Shown here in pieces: positions 14,687-21,856 of a stretch of 22,733 bases of DNA (position 1 is its first letter; each line of letters begins with the position of its first letter). The notes under the pieces are model-generated. The model was not told the origin of the DNA. It saw only the letters and a list, made by a program, of their open reading frames with translations, and made no database searches. The translations under genes were made by a program, and so were the position numbers. This stretch comes from Methanosarcinales archaeon (lineage in GTDB: Archaea; Halobacteriota; Methanosarcinia; Methanosarcinales; Methanogasteraceae), in contig QMVM01000005.1 in the NCBI GenBank assembly GCA_003661105.1, forward strand, positions 1 through 22,733. The letters run 5' to 3'.

Positions 14687-15817
14687 TCATATACGTTCGA
14701 TTGCTTCTTTTAAAATATCATTGCGATCATACTCTATGTTTTCAAGTTTCTTTAAAGCCTTTTCACGACCTGCTTTTCCCAATGCTTCAACAACTTCACA
14801 AAGATTAACTTCATCAAAGTATTCCAGTGCTTCAATAAGTGCATCTTCTATAGTTCTATCTTCAATATTTTCTCCAATTTCTCCCAGCGACTTAGCGACC
14901 GCCCTCCGTGTAGGGCGTGGGATGTTACGATCGCGCAATATGTTAATCAGTTTCTTTACACACTCGCGATCACATATTGTTACTATCGCTGATGCATACA
15001 CGGGATATATCTTATATTCTTTCAAACATTCTAACAACGGATCAACTGCCCGCTTATCACCCATATTTCCCAATGCCTCTGCAGCACGATTACGAACAAT
15101 ATCAGATGGATCGTACTCTAATCGATCTATTATCGCCTCAAGAACTTTATCATCGGCTATTTTTTCAAGTTTCTTGATAAGTTCCTTTCTTATCTCTGGT
15201 TCGGGAAATGTTGTTAATTCCTTCGCGAGAAATTCTGCATCCCATTCATTTCGATATTTTTTAAATAGACGCTCCAAATGAAACTTGAGATACTGGACAG
15301 TTTTTCCTTTGAATATAATATGATCATAATCATTTTGTATCTCGTATTCGACTATCTTGTTGGCTTTTGATTTATATGTTTCAGCCGAAATTCTAGCTAC
15401 AAAGTTACCGTCAAACGCAAGAATGCCAGAAGTAGAAAATGACTTTATCTCGCCAGACTTCAAATCAGATTCTAAAGGCAGGCACTCATCTATTTTCTTT
15501 CCAGATTTTTGATCAAATACCTGAACCGATATACGGCAATTATATGCATCTTTACGGCCTTTGTTTAAAACGGAAACTTTGTGGCCATATCTGCGGGCGT
15601 ATACGCGCTCTACTATTTCTGTTTTGCCTTCCATTTTTATTTCCAAATTCGGTTTATCTGCCAATCGATCCCAAACCAAAATTGCAATGAAAACTAAGTT
15701 AAAAAACGCTAGTATTATTGTAGCGTATGCCTGCACTGAGGTAGAGTCCAATTCTACGATAGATTTTAGCATCGCAACCACCAGCGCAAGTGGTAATGTC
15801 GAAAGCAGTATTTCCAT
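14687..15817 (-). CDS. Membrane-anchored HEAT-repeat protein
   Basis: This 376-residue protein has two hydrophobic segments near the N-terminus (about 5-18 and 32-50, ATIILAFFNLVFIAILVW), a beta domain (about 55-165, KVSVLNKGRKDAYNCRISV), then a HEAT/PBS-lyase-like alpha solenoid (about 195-372). Repeats are clear: 'DPSDIVRNRAAEALGNMGDK', 'RPTRRAVAKSLGEIGENIED' and 'NLCEVVEALGKAGREKALKK'. The middle domain resembles the extra beta domain of proteins that pair a TM anchor with 'N.GR.DA..C.......' stretches. Codon use is AT-rich compared with dapA and ubiD on either side, a sign of transfer. HEAT solenoids bind proteins; the partner is unknown. Confidence 0.82.
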   Translation of the reverse strand: MEILLSTLPLALVVAMLKSIVELDSTSVQAYATIILAFFNLVFIAILVWDRLADKPNLEIKMEGKTEIVERVYARRYGHKVSVLNKGRKDAYNCRISVQVFDQKSGKKIDECLPLESDLKSGEIKSFSTSGILAFDGNFVARISAETYKSKANKIVEYEIQNDYDHIIFKGKTVQYLKFHLERLFKKYRNEWDAEFLAKELTTFPEPEIRKELIKKLEKIADDKVLEAIIDRLEYDPSDIVRNRAAEALGNMGDKRAVDPLLECLKEYKIYPVYASAIVTICDRECVKKLINILRDRNIPRPTRRAVAKSLGEIGENIEDRTIEDALIEALEYFDEVNLCEVVEALGKAGREKALKKLENIEYDRNDILKEAIERI

Positions 15818-15960
15818 ACCCCCAACAACCCCCCGATCACCACAACAAGCGACATCCCAACCTCATCCGCGATCCTGACAGGCGAGCACCCACCAAGCCC
15901 TCTGCCTCGCGTCTTGAGGCATTCCATCACCGCCTCTTCTGGCGATGCGATCTTAAGCAA
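15766..15960 (-). CDS. Doubtful small frame, possible truncated protein downstream of dapA
   Basis: The frame has 64 residues from a TTG at 15960, 9 nt after the dapA stop. The first 40 residues read like protein (ASPEEAVMECLKTRGRGLGG, then CSPVRIADEVGMS), with an HTH-like 'RIADEVGMS' segment, and a hydrophobic stretch VVVIGGLLGVW follows. The last part overlaps the start of the HEAT gene in another frame and looks random. It may be the 5' remainder of a gene formerly following dapA, cut when the AT-rich HEAT gene arrived, or chance. Confidence 0.3.
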   Translation of the reverse strand: MLKIASPEEAVMECLKTRGRGLGGCSPVRIADEVGMSLVVVIGGLLGVWKYCFRHYHLRWWLRC

Positions 15961-15969
15961 ACACGCTAT

Positions 15970-16851
15970 TCATCCCTCAAGCAGTCCAGCCGCCGTAAGC
16001 GCGCTTCGCAGTTTCTGCTCGTTCTGCGCGCCCATCGGTGCAAGCGGAAGCCGCAAGGGTCCGGCTGCACGACCGATCATGCCGGCAGCGGCCTTCACAG
16101 GGATCGGGTTCGTCTCGATAAACATTGCCCGTACAAGCGGAGCAAGCTGGTAGTGCAGACGTCTCGCCTCATCGCGGTCATTCGCAAGTATCGCGTTTAC
16201 TAAAGCAACCGTCTGCGCGGGAACGATGTTTGCAATAACCGATATCACGCCAACGCCTCCAAGTGACATAATCGGCAGTGTCAGGGCATCATCGCCCGAG
16301 ATCAATATAAAATCAGAGTCCCTGGTCAGTTCGATGATGCGCGATACCTGCCCCAGATCGCCACTTGCCTCCTTGACTCCGATGACGTTTGGGATCTCTG
16401 CGAGTTTTGCTATCAGCGCAGGTTCGAGATTGATGCCGGTTCTCGATTTGATGTTGTAGAGTATGATCGGGATATCAACAGCGGATACTATCGCATCAAA
16501 GTGCGCTATAATCCCGTTCTGGTTTGGCTTGTTGTAATACGGAGTGATCAGCAGCGATGCATCAGCGCCCGCGTCTGCCGCATGTCTGGTGAGTTCGATC
16601 GCCTCGCTGGTGTTGTTCGATCCGGTTCCCGCGATCACGGGAACGTCTGAGCAGTCAACCGCGATATCGATCAGTTGTTTGTGCTCTTCAAGCGTTATCG
16701 TCGCCGATTCGCCAGTCGTTCCGCAGGGAACGATACCAGAGACCCCATGCTCGACCGTATACCTGATGTTGTCCTTAAACCCCGCCTCGTCGATCTTTCG
16801 ATCGGACGTGAACGGAGTCATCAGCGCAGGCATAGCGCCTTTGAGGTCCAT
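15970..16851 (-). CDS. dapA: 4-hydroxy-tetrahydrodipicolinate synthase
   Basis: DapA condenses pyruvate with aspartate semialdehyde to start lysine/diaminopimelate synthesis. The 293 residues begin MDLKGAMPALMTPFTSDRKI and keep the active site: T45-T46 in GTTGESAT, Y132 in ILYN, R137 in SRTG, and the Schiff-base lysine K160 in GVKEASGD. The ATG at 16851 is preferred over GTG at 16860 since AAGGTGG lies 7 nt upstream and the family start is 'M.L.G....M.TPF'. It is 10 nt downstream of rps17e and in the same direction, a pairing I recall from several methanogens, so they probably share a message. Confidence 0.95.
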   Translation of the reverse strand: MDLKGAMPALMTPFTSDRKIDEAGFKDNIRYTVEHGVSGIVPCGTTGESATITLEEHKQLIDIAVDCSDVPVIAGTGSNNTSEAIELTRHAADAGADASLLITPYYNKPNQNGIIAHFDAIVSAVDIPIILYNIKSRTGINLEPALIAKLAEIPNVIGVKEASGDLGQVSRIIELTRDSDFILISGDDALTLPIMSLGGVGVISVIANIVPAQTVALVNAILANDRDEARRLHYQLAPLVRAMFIETNPIPVKAAAGMIGRAAGPLRLPLAPMGAQNEQKLRSALTAAGLLEG

Positions 16852-16861
16852 AAGCACCACC

Positions 16862-17065
16862 TTACAGTATCTTTTCGCGCTTTGCGATCACGTTTCTGCG
16901 TACGATATAACCAGCGACCCTATTGCGTATCGTCTTGCTGGTGATGTCCGTATGCTTGGCGACCTGCACCTTATTAGCCTCGAAGTCGGTTCCGAATGCG
17001 TAACCGCGCGTTTCGATCAATTCTTTTGCGATTTTTTTTATGTATGTTGGTCTGATATTTCCCAT
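16862..17065 (-). CDS. rps17e: 30S ribosomal protein S17e
   Basis: This 67-residue archaeal/eukaryotic small-subunit protein begins MGNIRPTYIKKIAKELIETR and contains the family core 'F..DFE.NK..V...T.I.SK..RN..AGYIV'. The frame extends to 17092, but a TATA element at 17090-17099 (ATTTATATGT on the minus strand) puts the transcript start near 17070, so only the ATG at 17065 (or 17074) can be used; the 17065 start gives the normal family N-terminus. Probably cotranscribed with dapA. Confidence 0.95.
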   Translation of the reverse strand: MGNIRPTYIKKIAKELIETRGYAFGTDFEANKVQVAKHTDITSKTIRNRVAGYIVRRNVIAKREKIL

Positions 17066-17089
17066 GTATAACATGCTGGAGCGGTCTGA

Positions 17090-17099
17090 CATATAAATA
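17090..17099 (-). promoter_or_regulatory. TATA box of the rps17e-dapA operon
   Basis: Reads ATTTATATGT on the minus strand, about 29 nt upstream of the rps17e ATG, implying a leader of only a few nucleotides. Confidence 0.6.
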
Positions 17100-17163
17100 T
17101 TGCTGCAACAGGGGTTGCCAAGTTACCCTGATGTTGAGGACACATGACTTCAGGATGTTTCAC

Positions 17164-17805
17164 TTACTTCAGAGCCTGTATCACCACAAAACTCCCATCT
17201 CCATGACCCGCTCTGAACGGCTGCACCGCGGTAATGTCTTCCAAACCGCCAAATATTGTCTGAATCATCTTGAAATCATGGAACCCGGCATATCTCAGAC
17301 CAGCTATTACCTCGTCGACCGAATAAAATCTCGCATATCTATAAAATTTGCTCTTTTCCTTTTTATGACGGTACGTCCTACCCAGAAAACTGTACTTATC
17401 AATAAAACCAACAATTGAATATCCGTTAACCTTTAATACCCTGTAAACTTCATCAAATGCTTTCTTTACATCATCTACAAAACAGATGGTCGCCATCATC
17501 AGCACAAAATCGAACTCTTCACCCCGGAAAGGTAGACTCTCGGCAACGCCACTGACAACGGATATCCCCCTTTCGCTGGCAACCTCGCCCATCTTCGGGG
17601 ATGGATCAACCCCAACTCCAATTCCCAGAGGGGCCGCAAACCGACCAGTCCCTACACCGATTTCCATACCGATCCTCACACCCCACTCACCCGCCCGTAT
17701 AAAATGCCGCAGTGCCGCAAGTTCGGATAGATAGATAAAACGGTTATCATCGAACCACTGGTCATATTCGGAACAGTACTCCTCAAACGGTTCAATTACC
17801 GGCAC
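17164..17805 (-). CDS. Class I SAM-dependent methyltransferase
   Basis: The 213-residue product has the order of a Methyltransf_11-type enzyme: motif I GMEIGVGTGRFA, motif II 'GVDPSPKMGEVA', 'GVAESLPFRGEEFDFVLMMATICFV' (motifs III-IV) and 'EVYRVLKVNGYSIVGFID' (motif V). Its substrate cannot be told; such genes include ubiquinone/menaquinone-type and small-molecule methyltransferases. Start: GTG at 17805, 8 nt after GGGGGAG, gives MPVIEPFEEYCSEYDQWF, the usual N-terminus. The frame is open to 17895, but this part overlaps the J-domain gene. The chosen start still overlaps that gene's end by 14 nt, so the two are coupled. Confidence 0.85.
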   Translation of the reverse strand: MPVIEPFEEYCSEYDQWFDDNRFIYLSELAALRHFIRAGEWGVRIGMEIGVGTGRFAAPLGIGVGVDPSPKMGEVASERGISVVSGVAESLPFRGEEFDFVLMMATICFVDDVKKAFDEVYRVLKVNGYSIVGFIDKYSFLGRTYRHKKEKSKFYRYARFYSVDEVIAGLRYAGFHDFKMIQTIFGGLEDITAVQPFRAGHGDGSFVVIQALK

Positions 17806-18118
17806 GTTTGCCACTCCCCCATAGTGGATCATCCCCAAACTGCGCAAACCACCGTTCCTCGGGGGAGCGTGTCCTCTCAACAGCTTCCTTTCCAAACGAG
17901 TACTCGTAGTTGTTGCAGTAATCCAGTATTACCTGATATGCTTTGATTATCTTCTGCGTCATCTCCTTGCATTTTTGCCGATCCTCTCCGCACCGATCAG
18001 GATGCCATTTCATCATCAACACTCTGTATGATCTTTTTATGGTTTCCATCGTTGCCTTTTCAGGAAGACCGATAATCTCTGCCGCATTCCTTATTTCCTC
18101 ATATCTGGTGGTGCCCAT
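17792..18118 (-). CDS. Small J-domain (DnaJ-like) protein
   Basis: The product has 108 residues. A J domain covers about residues 10-75: 'IIGLPEKATMETIKRSYRVL', then the HPD motif in KWHPDRCG, which stimulates Hsp70 ATPase, then 'MTQKIIKAYQVILDYCNNYEYSFG' (helices III-IV). There is no zinc-finger or client-binding domain, and the C-terminus 'RWFAQFGDDPLWG' is typical of short archaeal J proteins. The frame extends to 18181, but a TATA element near 18190-18200 puts transcription start near 18168, so the start must be further in; 18118 and 18136 are both possible. Hsp70 is not in the window. Confidence 0.8.
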   Translation of the reverse strand: MGTTRYEEIRNAAEIIGLPEKATMETIKRSYRVLMMKWHPDRCGEDRQKCKEMTQKIIKAYQVILDYCNNYEYSFGKEAVERTRSPEERWFAQFGDDPLWGSGKRAGN

Positions 18119-18189
18119 GAACCAAGAATTCAACATCTGCCAGCATAACGTTTTGGACACCGTTTGTGACGACACCTTCATTCAGTCTG

Positions 18190-18200
18190 GTTGTATTTAT
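18190..18200 (-). promoter_or_regulatory. TATA box of the J-domain/methyltransferase pair
   Basis: Reads CATAAATACAA on the minus strand. It is too close to the ATG at 18181 for that codon to be used and so supports a downstream start. Confidence 0.45.
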
Positions 18201-18379
18201 GTGCCGCCGGGAGCGCAAGAGTTTGCCGGGACTAAGCAGCCCCAACTCCCCCCTTATGCGGTGTGATTCATGGGGTAAAAAGTCAAGTTCACCTGCATCT
18301 TATGACCCGAAGTGCTTCCAATAATCACGTGACCGGAAAATAATAAAAATCCCTGACCCCTGAACCCTGAACCGCATCA

Positions 18380-18389
18380 TTAATATACC
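18380..18389 (+). promoter_or_regulatory. TATA box of the arfC operon
   Basis: TTAATATACC is centred at about 18385; a start site 26 nt downstream falls near 18411, at the first base of the stem described in the next entry. Confidence 0.55.
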
Positions 18390-18398
18390 ACGAGTTCC

Positions 18399-18492
18399 AA
18401 TAGTGAGTATGGAATTCGGGATAGATTTAGATATTGCGTTCTTGCAACCATCCATCCCCTCAAAAATGTCTGTTCCGAATTCCCTAACTATT
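18399..18492 (+). promoter_or_regulatory. Long inverted repeat / leader stem upstream of arfC
   Basis: GGAATTCGG (18411-18419) pairs perfectly with CCGAATTCC (18475-18483), and the helix can extend inward to 18426/18468 with GU, AU, UG, AU, GC, AU, UG pairs, 16 in all, closing a loop of about 41 nt. Outside it AATAGT (18399-18404) is complementary to ACTATT (18487-18492). The arfC ATG is at 18507. Placed at the predicted 5' end of the message it could be a regulatory RNA; the outer arm lies upstream of the predicted start site, so a DNA operator is also possible. Confidence 0.5.
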
Positions 18493-18506
18493 CTAAGAGT
18501 AACGAG

Positions 18507-19184
18507 ATGCGTCCGTATGTATTCATAAATGCTGCCATGAGCGCTGATGGAAAGATTTCGGCATATACCCGAAAGCAGATACCAATTTCAGGAGAGGTGG
18601 ACTTCCGGCGTGTGGACAGACTAAAATACGGGGTGGACGCTATTATGGTTGGGATAGGTACGGTTCTTTCTGATGATCCGAGTTTGACTGTCAAATCAGA
18701 GGAATTCAGGAAAGAACGGCGGGATCTGGGAACAGATGAAAATCCTATCCGGATCGTTGCAGACAGTCTGGCACGCACGCCTGTGGATTCTGATATTCTC
18801 ATGAAAGGGGCTGGCAGACGGATCGTACTGGTCTCCGAATCTGCGCCGGGCATGCGTCTTGACCGGCTTCGTGAGGCAGGTGCTGAGATCGTTGTTGCGG
18901 GCGAGCATCGGGTCGATCTTGCATCCGCGCTCGGGCGCCTGTACGAGATGGGCGTCCGCAGACTGATGGTGGAGGGCGGCGGCAGCTTGAACTGGGGCCT
19001 TCTTAGCCAGGGGCTGGTGGATAAGGTCTATGTCTACGTCGGGAACATGATTCTCGGCGGGGAATCGTCGCCAACGCTTGCCGACGGTACCGGGTTTTCC
19101 GGAATCGATGGTGCGTGCCAGCTCGAATTGATATCGCTTGAACAGATGGATAAGGGGTTTGTTATAGAATGGCAGGTAAAATAG
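18507..19184 (+). CDS. arfC: 2,5-diamino-6-ribosylaminopyrimidinone 5'-phosphate reductase
   Basis: ArfC reduces the ribosyl side chain to ribityl with NAD(P)H, an early step of archaeal riboflavin and F420 synthesis. The 225 residues correspond to the reductase (RibD_C) domain without the deaminase domain of bacterial RibD. Visible marks: MRPYVFINAAMSADGKIS, 'YGVDAIMVGIGTVLSDDPSL', 'NPIRIVADS', 'VRRLMVEGGGSLNWGLL' and 'KVYVYVGNMILGG'. There is no strong ribosome binding site ahead of the ATG; the leader contains a strong inverted repeat. Its end overlaps the next gene by 16 nt. Confidence 0.93.
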   Translation: MRPYVFINAAMSADGKISAYTRKQIPISGEVDFRRVDRLKYGVDAIMVGIGTVLSDDPSLTVKSEEFRKERRDLGTDENPIRIVADSLARTPVDSDILMKGAGRRIVLVSESAPGMRLDRLREAGAEIVVAGEHRVDLASALGRLYEMGVRRLMVEGGGSLNWGLLSQGLVDKVYVYVGNMILGGESSPTLADGTGFSGIDGACQLELISLEQMDKGFVIEWQVK

Positions 19185-19828
19185 AAGCAATTGTATGTGA
19201 TTACGACCGGACATTGACTGATGAGTCGCTGATCCTCTCTGAAAATGCGGTAACCGGCCTGAAAAGCGCGAAGGATGATGGGATAAAGATATTCATTGCA
19301 TCCGGGAGAAGACTTCCGTTCCTGGTGGATGTGACTGCAGGACGCGGCTTTGTGGATGCCATCATCGCAGAGAACGGTGCTGTCATCTATGATCCGGCAG
19401 ACGGTACAAAGGTCTTTCTCGGCGAAGGACTGGAAGAACTGAAATCCGCATTTGTGGGAGTGGATTTTGTCGAGGTCGAGGAGGTGATCGTTGCAACCAC
19501 GCGTCCGCATCTCGAAGATGTGAAGGAGATCATCAGGAGAAACGATCTGTTTGTCGATATCGAGCTTAACCGGGACGATGTGATGATCATGCCCAAAGGC
19601 GTTGATAAAGGCAGCGGGATTGCAAAGGCAGCCGAGATATACGGGATTAATCGAAAGAACCTCGCATGTATCGGGGATGCCGAGAACGATCTTGCGATGT
19701 TCGGAGTCGCCGGCGTCAAGGTGGCGGTTGCAAATGCGCTTGACGTACTAAAGGACGAGGCAGACGTTGTGTGCAGTGAACCTTATGGGGACGGCGTAAA
19801 GGAGTTCGTGCGGAGTCTGGCTACGTAA
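19169..19828 (+). CDS. HAD-superfamily phosphatase (phosphoglycolate phosphatase-like)
   Basis: The 219 residues form a Cof-type (type IIB) HAD phosphatase similar to archaeal phosphoglycolate phosphatase: motif I CDYDRTLTDE (D11 nucleophile, D13 acid-base), motif II IASGRR, motif III Lys in 'MPKGVDKGSGI', motif IV IGDAENDLAMF. The usual Gly after the second Asp is Arg (DYDRT). The gene starts inside arfC (16-nt overlap), so the two are probably cotranslated. Annotation by similarity would give phosphoglycolate phosphatase; the context raises the possibility that it dephosphorylates the riboflavin intermediate 5-amino-6-ribitylaminouracil phosphate. Confidence 0.88.
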   Translation: MAGKIEAIVCDYDRTLTDESLILSENAVTGLKSAKDDGIKIFIASGRRLPFLVDVTAGRGFVDAIIAENGAVIYDPADGTKVFLGEGLEELKSAFVGVDFVEVEEVIVATTRPHLEDVKEIIRRNDLFVDIELNRDDVMIMPKGVDKGSGIAKAAEIYGINRKNLACIGDAENDLAMFGVAGVKVAVANALDVLKDEADVVCSEPYGDGVKEFVRSLAT

Positions 19829-19835
19829 TATTAAT
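19826..19835 (+). promoter_or_regulatory. TATA box of the mptD-fwdBD operon
   Basis: TAATATTAAT is centred about 27 nt before the mptD ATG at 19858, consistent with a leaderless transcript. It overlaps the stop codon of the upstream HAD gene. Confidence 0.55.
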
Positions 19836-19857
19836 AGCATCGCAGACACCAGTCACC

Positions 19858-20277
19858 ATGATGGCTGAGATAACAGACCGGGACACCGCGCTCTTTGAGT
19901 CGGGAATTAAACTTGGTGCCCTGTATCACCAGTTCGTTGGATCTCCTGTCAATTTAAGCACGGCAGGCAGCTTGGAAGCGGCGATCAGGGATAGTATCTC
20001 ATTGCAGCCGTGTGTGCAGTCGATAACAGTCGCAATCGACCGTGAGATGGTACGAGGGCGCATAAATGATTTCGGATACTGCGAACTCGAAGGCAGGATG
20101 CTTGAAGTGGAAGCGGTCATCAGATATGGCACTGCGGTTGTACATGTCGGCATGAGGTACGATGCGGAGATGGATTATCCGATGATGTCTGTGCAGCGGA
20201 TTGAGCAAATGGAGCAGATAAGACAAATCGATCAGAACAAGCAGACCGAACAGATCAAGCAGACCGGGGTGGGATGA
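19858..20277 (+). CDS. mptD: Dihydroneopterin aldolase MptD (DUF372)
   Basis: MptD cleaves 7,8-dihydroneopterin to 6-hydroxymethyl-dihydropterin and glycolaldehyde in tetrahydromethanopterin synthesis. The archaeal enzyme is unrelated to bacterial FolB. Family marks in the 139 residues: ALFESGIKLGALYHQFVGSP (about 11-30), 'SLEAAIRDSISLQPCV', and 'FGYCELEGRMLEVEAVI'. The C-terminal 28 residues (from IEQMEQIRQIDQ) are Gln/Lys-rich and low-complexity and go beyond the family core. The stop overlaps the fwdB ATG (ATGA), giving an operon of cofactor synthesis plus the enzyme that feeds C1 units to it. Confidence 0.88.
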   Translation: MMAEITDRDTALFESGIKLGALYHQFVGSPVNLSTAGSLEAAIRDSISLQPCVQSITVAIDREMVRGRINDFGYCELEGRMLEVEAVIRYGTAVVHVGMRYDAEMDYPMMSVQRIEQMEQIRQIDQNKQTEQIKQTGVG

Positions 20278-21452
20278 TGGTCTGCACTGGATGTGCGCTT
20301 CTCTGTGATGACATCGAGGTCGGAGAGAATGATTGCAGACACGCATGCCGGATCGGGGATGCTCACATCACAAGCACCAATCAGATCGATCCGATGGTGA
20401 ACCGGAGTCCTGTGGATATGGATACTGCGATCAAGAGTGCCGCCGAGATTCTTGTGTCCGCAGAAAAGTTAGTCTTCGTCGGATTTGGTAATTTGGTCAC
20501 AGAAGCGCAAGCGACCGGCATCGAACTTGCAGAGAAGGTGGGTGCAGAGATTAAAACGTTTCACACAGGCATTTTTGATGATATACTCGATGGCAGGGTT
20601 AAAACCTGCACGCTTCCGGAGGTGCGGGACTATGCCGATATCATCATCTTTTTAGGGTGCGATCCCATGAATACGCATCCGCGCCTTCTCTCCAGGTACG
20701 CATACTACCCGCGCGGCGAGAAACGGCAGCACGGCTGGGAGGAGGACCGGACAGCAATCACGATCGACCCCCGCTTCTCACACACCGCAAGCATCTGCAA
20801 GGACTCGTATGTGATCGATCCGCATCGCCAGATCGAGTTTATGGATGCACTGATGGATGCGCTTTTAAGTAAAGTTCCAAAGACTGCGTACGACAAGAAA
20901 CGGATACTGAAACTTGCAGGCACGCTTAAGAAGGCTGAGTTCGGCGTGATCTTTGCAGGAACCGGTGCAGCTGCACCGCCGCGGGATGCGATCATCCGGT
21001 TGATGGACCGGCTGAACGAATCTTCTGATTTCCGTCTTCTTTCGCTTGCGCCCGGATACAACCTGCGCTCGATTGCGGAGCAGTTGCGCCAGTTGCACAG
21101 TCGTCCGACCGATGATTGCGACGTTGTTGATAGTGACAGCAACAGTGGCGGCAGTAACGGCGGCGATGGCGGCATAGATCTCCACAAAGCAGACTGCATC
21201 CTCTGTCTTGGATTCGATCTCATGAACTCGCTTCCGGCGCACGGCATCAACGGGAAGCTGATCGTGATCGATCCGAATGAGACCCTGACATCGAGGTATG
21301 CGGACGTTGTGATTCCGTGCGCGGCAGGCGGCATCGATGCTGCTGGCAGTGCCGTGCGCATGGACGGCGAGCCGATAGAGCTCCCGCTGATCCGCGAGAG
21401 TGGGCGTCTGTCTGACGTCGCAATCCTGAAACGACTTCTCGAGGTGGTATGA
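20274..21452 (+). CDS. fwdB: Formylmethanofuran dehydrogenase subunit B
   Basis: FwdB is the catalytic subunit that interconverts CO2 and formate at a molybdopterin W or Mo centre, the first step of methanogenesis from CO2 or the last of reverse methanogenesis. The 392 residues start MMVCTGCALLCDDIEV; C4, C7, C11 and C25 (or C21) are the likely [4Fe-4S] ligands. LGCDPMNTHPRL holds C129, the expected metal ligand (Cys, not selenocysteine). A Ser/Asn/Gly-rich insert (about 285-303, SNSGGSNGGDGG) precedes the 'ADCILCLGFDLMNSLPAHG' segment. It is somewhat shorter than the roughly 430 residues I recall as usual. Its stop overlaps the fwdD ATG by 4 nt. Confidence 0.93.
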   Translation: MMVCTGCALLCDDIEVGENDCRHACRIGDAHITSTNQIDPMVNRSPVDMDTAIKSAAEILVSAEKLVFVGFGNLVTEAQATGIELAEKVGAEIKTFHTGIFDDILDGRVKTCTLPEVRDYADIIIFLGCDPMNTHPRLLSRYAYYPRGEKRQHGWEEDRTAITIDPRFSHTASICKDSYVIDPHRQIEFMDALMDALLSKVPKTAYDKKRILKLAGTLKKAEFGVIFAGTGAAAPPRDAIIRLMDRLNESSDFRLLSLAPGYNLRSIAEQLRQLHSRPTDDCDVVDSDSNSGGSNGGDGGIDLHKADCILCLGFDLMNSLPAHGINGKLIVIDPNETLTSRYADVVIPCAAGGIDAAGSAVRMDGEPIELPLIRESGRLSDVAILKRLLEVV

Positions 21453-21829
21453 TGAAGCTGGAATTTGGCGAGTTTCTTGCGGCGCCAGAGTGTAAGGTCG
21501 TGATCGTTGCATGTCCCGATGTCTTCCGGACAGAGGCGGGGCTCAGGCACGGGAAGTTTAGCAGTGAGTACCGGGAGCTATCTGCGGTGATCGTGCTTGA
21601 CCCGACAGATATGGCGAAGATCGAGGTTAAGGATAGTGATCTTGTGGAGGTTCTGGGCGAAGAGGGTGTTGTTATCGTCCGAGTGAAGGAGTCTGAGAAA
21701 GAGCATCCTGGGATCGGGTATGTGCCGGAAGGTGCGTGGGCGAATGTTCTTGGGGCAGGTCCGGCATCCGCTAAGGTCAGGAGGTCGCAACAGGGGATAG
21801 CCGCGATCGAGGACGTATATCACAGGTGA
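21449..21829 (+). CDS. fwdD: Formylmethanofuran dehydrogenase subunit D
   Basis: FwdD supplies the molybdopterin-dinucleotide binding domain that completes FwdB. The 126 residues contain FSSEYRELSAVIVLDPTDMA, 'VKDSDLVEVLGEEGVVIVRV' and 'GIGYVPEGAWANVL', the standard layout of the Molydop_binding fold. It overlaps fwdB (ATGA). Subunits A, C and the ferredoxin-like subunits are not in the window, so the operon is split compared with fwdDBAC-type clusters. Confidence 0.92.
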   Translation: MMKLEFGEFLAAPECKVVIVACPDVFRTEAGLRHGKFSSEYRELSAVIVLDPTDMAKIEVKDSDLVEVLGEEGVVIVRVKESEKEHPGIGYVPEGAWANVLGAGPASAKVRRSQQGIAAIEDVYHR

Positions 21830-21856
21830 AGAGAACAATGGATCAGAAGTTTCCTG

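Larger units (their letters stand above)
18182..18506. other. 325-bp divergent intergenic region
   Basis: Holds the minus-strand promoter of the J-domain gene at its left end, about 150 bp without recognisable features (including a CCCTGACCCCTGAACCCTGA stretch of short direct repeats at about 18352-18371), and at its right end the TATA box and structured leader of arfC. Confidence 0.6.

Noticed and set aside
20658..20660. Selenocysteine at the FwdB active site
   Set aside because: The codon at the metal-ligand position is TGC (Cys), not TGA.
20705..21550. Long minus-strand frames opposite fwdB
   Set aside because: The sense strand carries a well-conserved catalytic subunit; the antisense frames are Arg/Ser-rich and show no domain.
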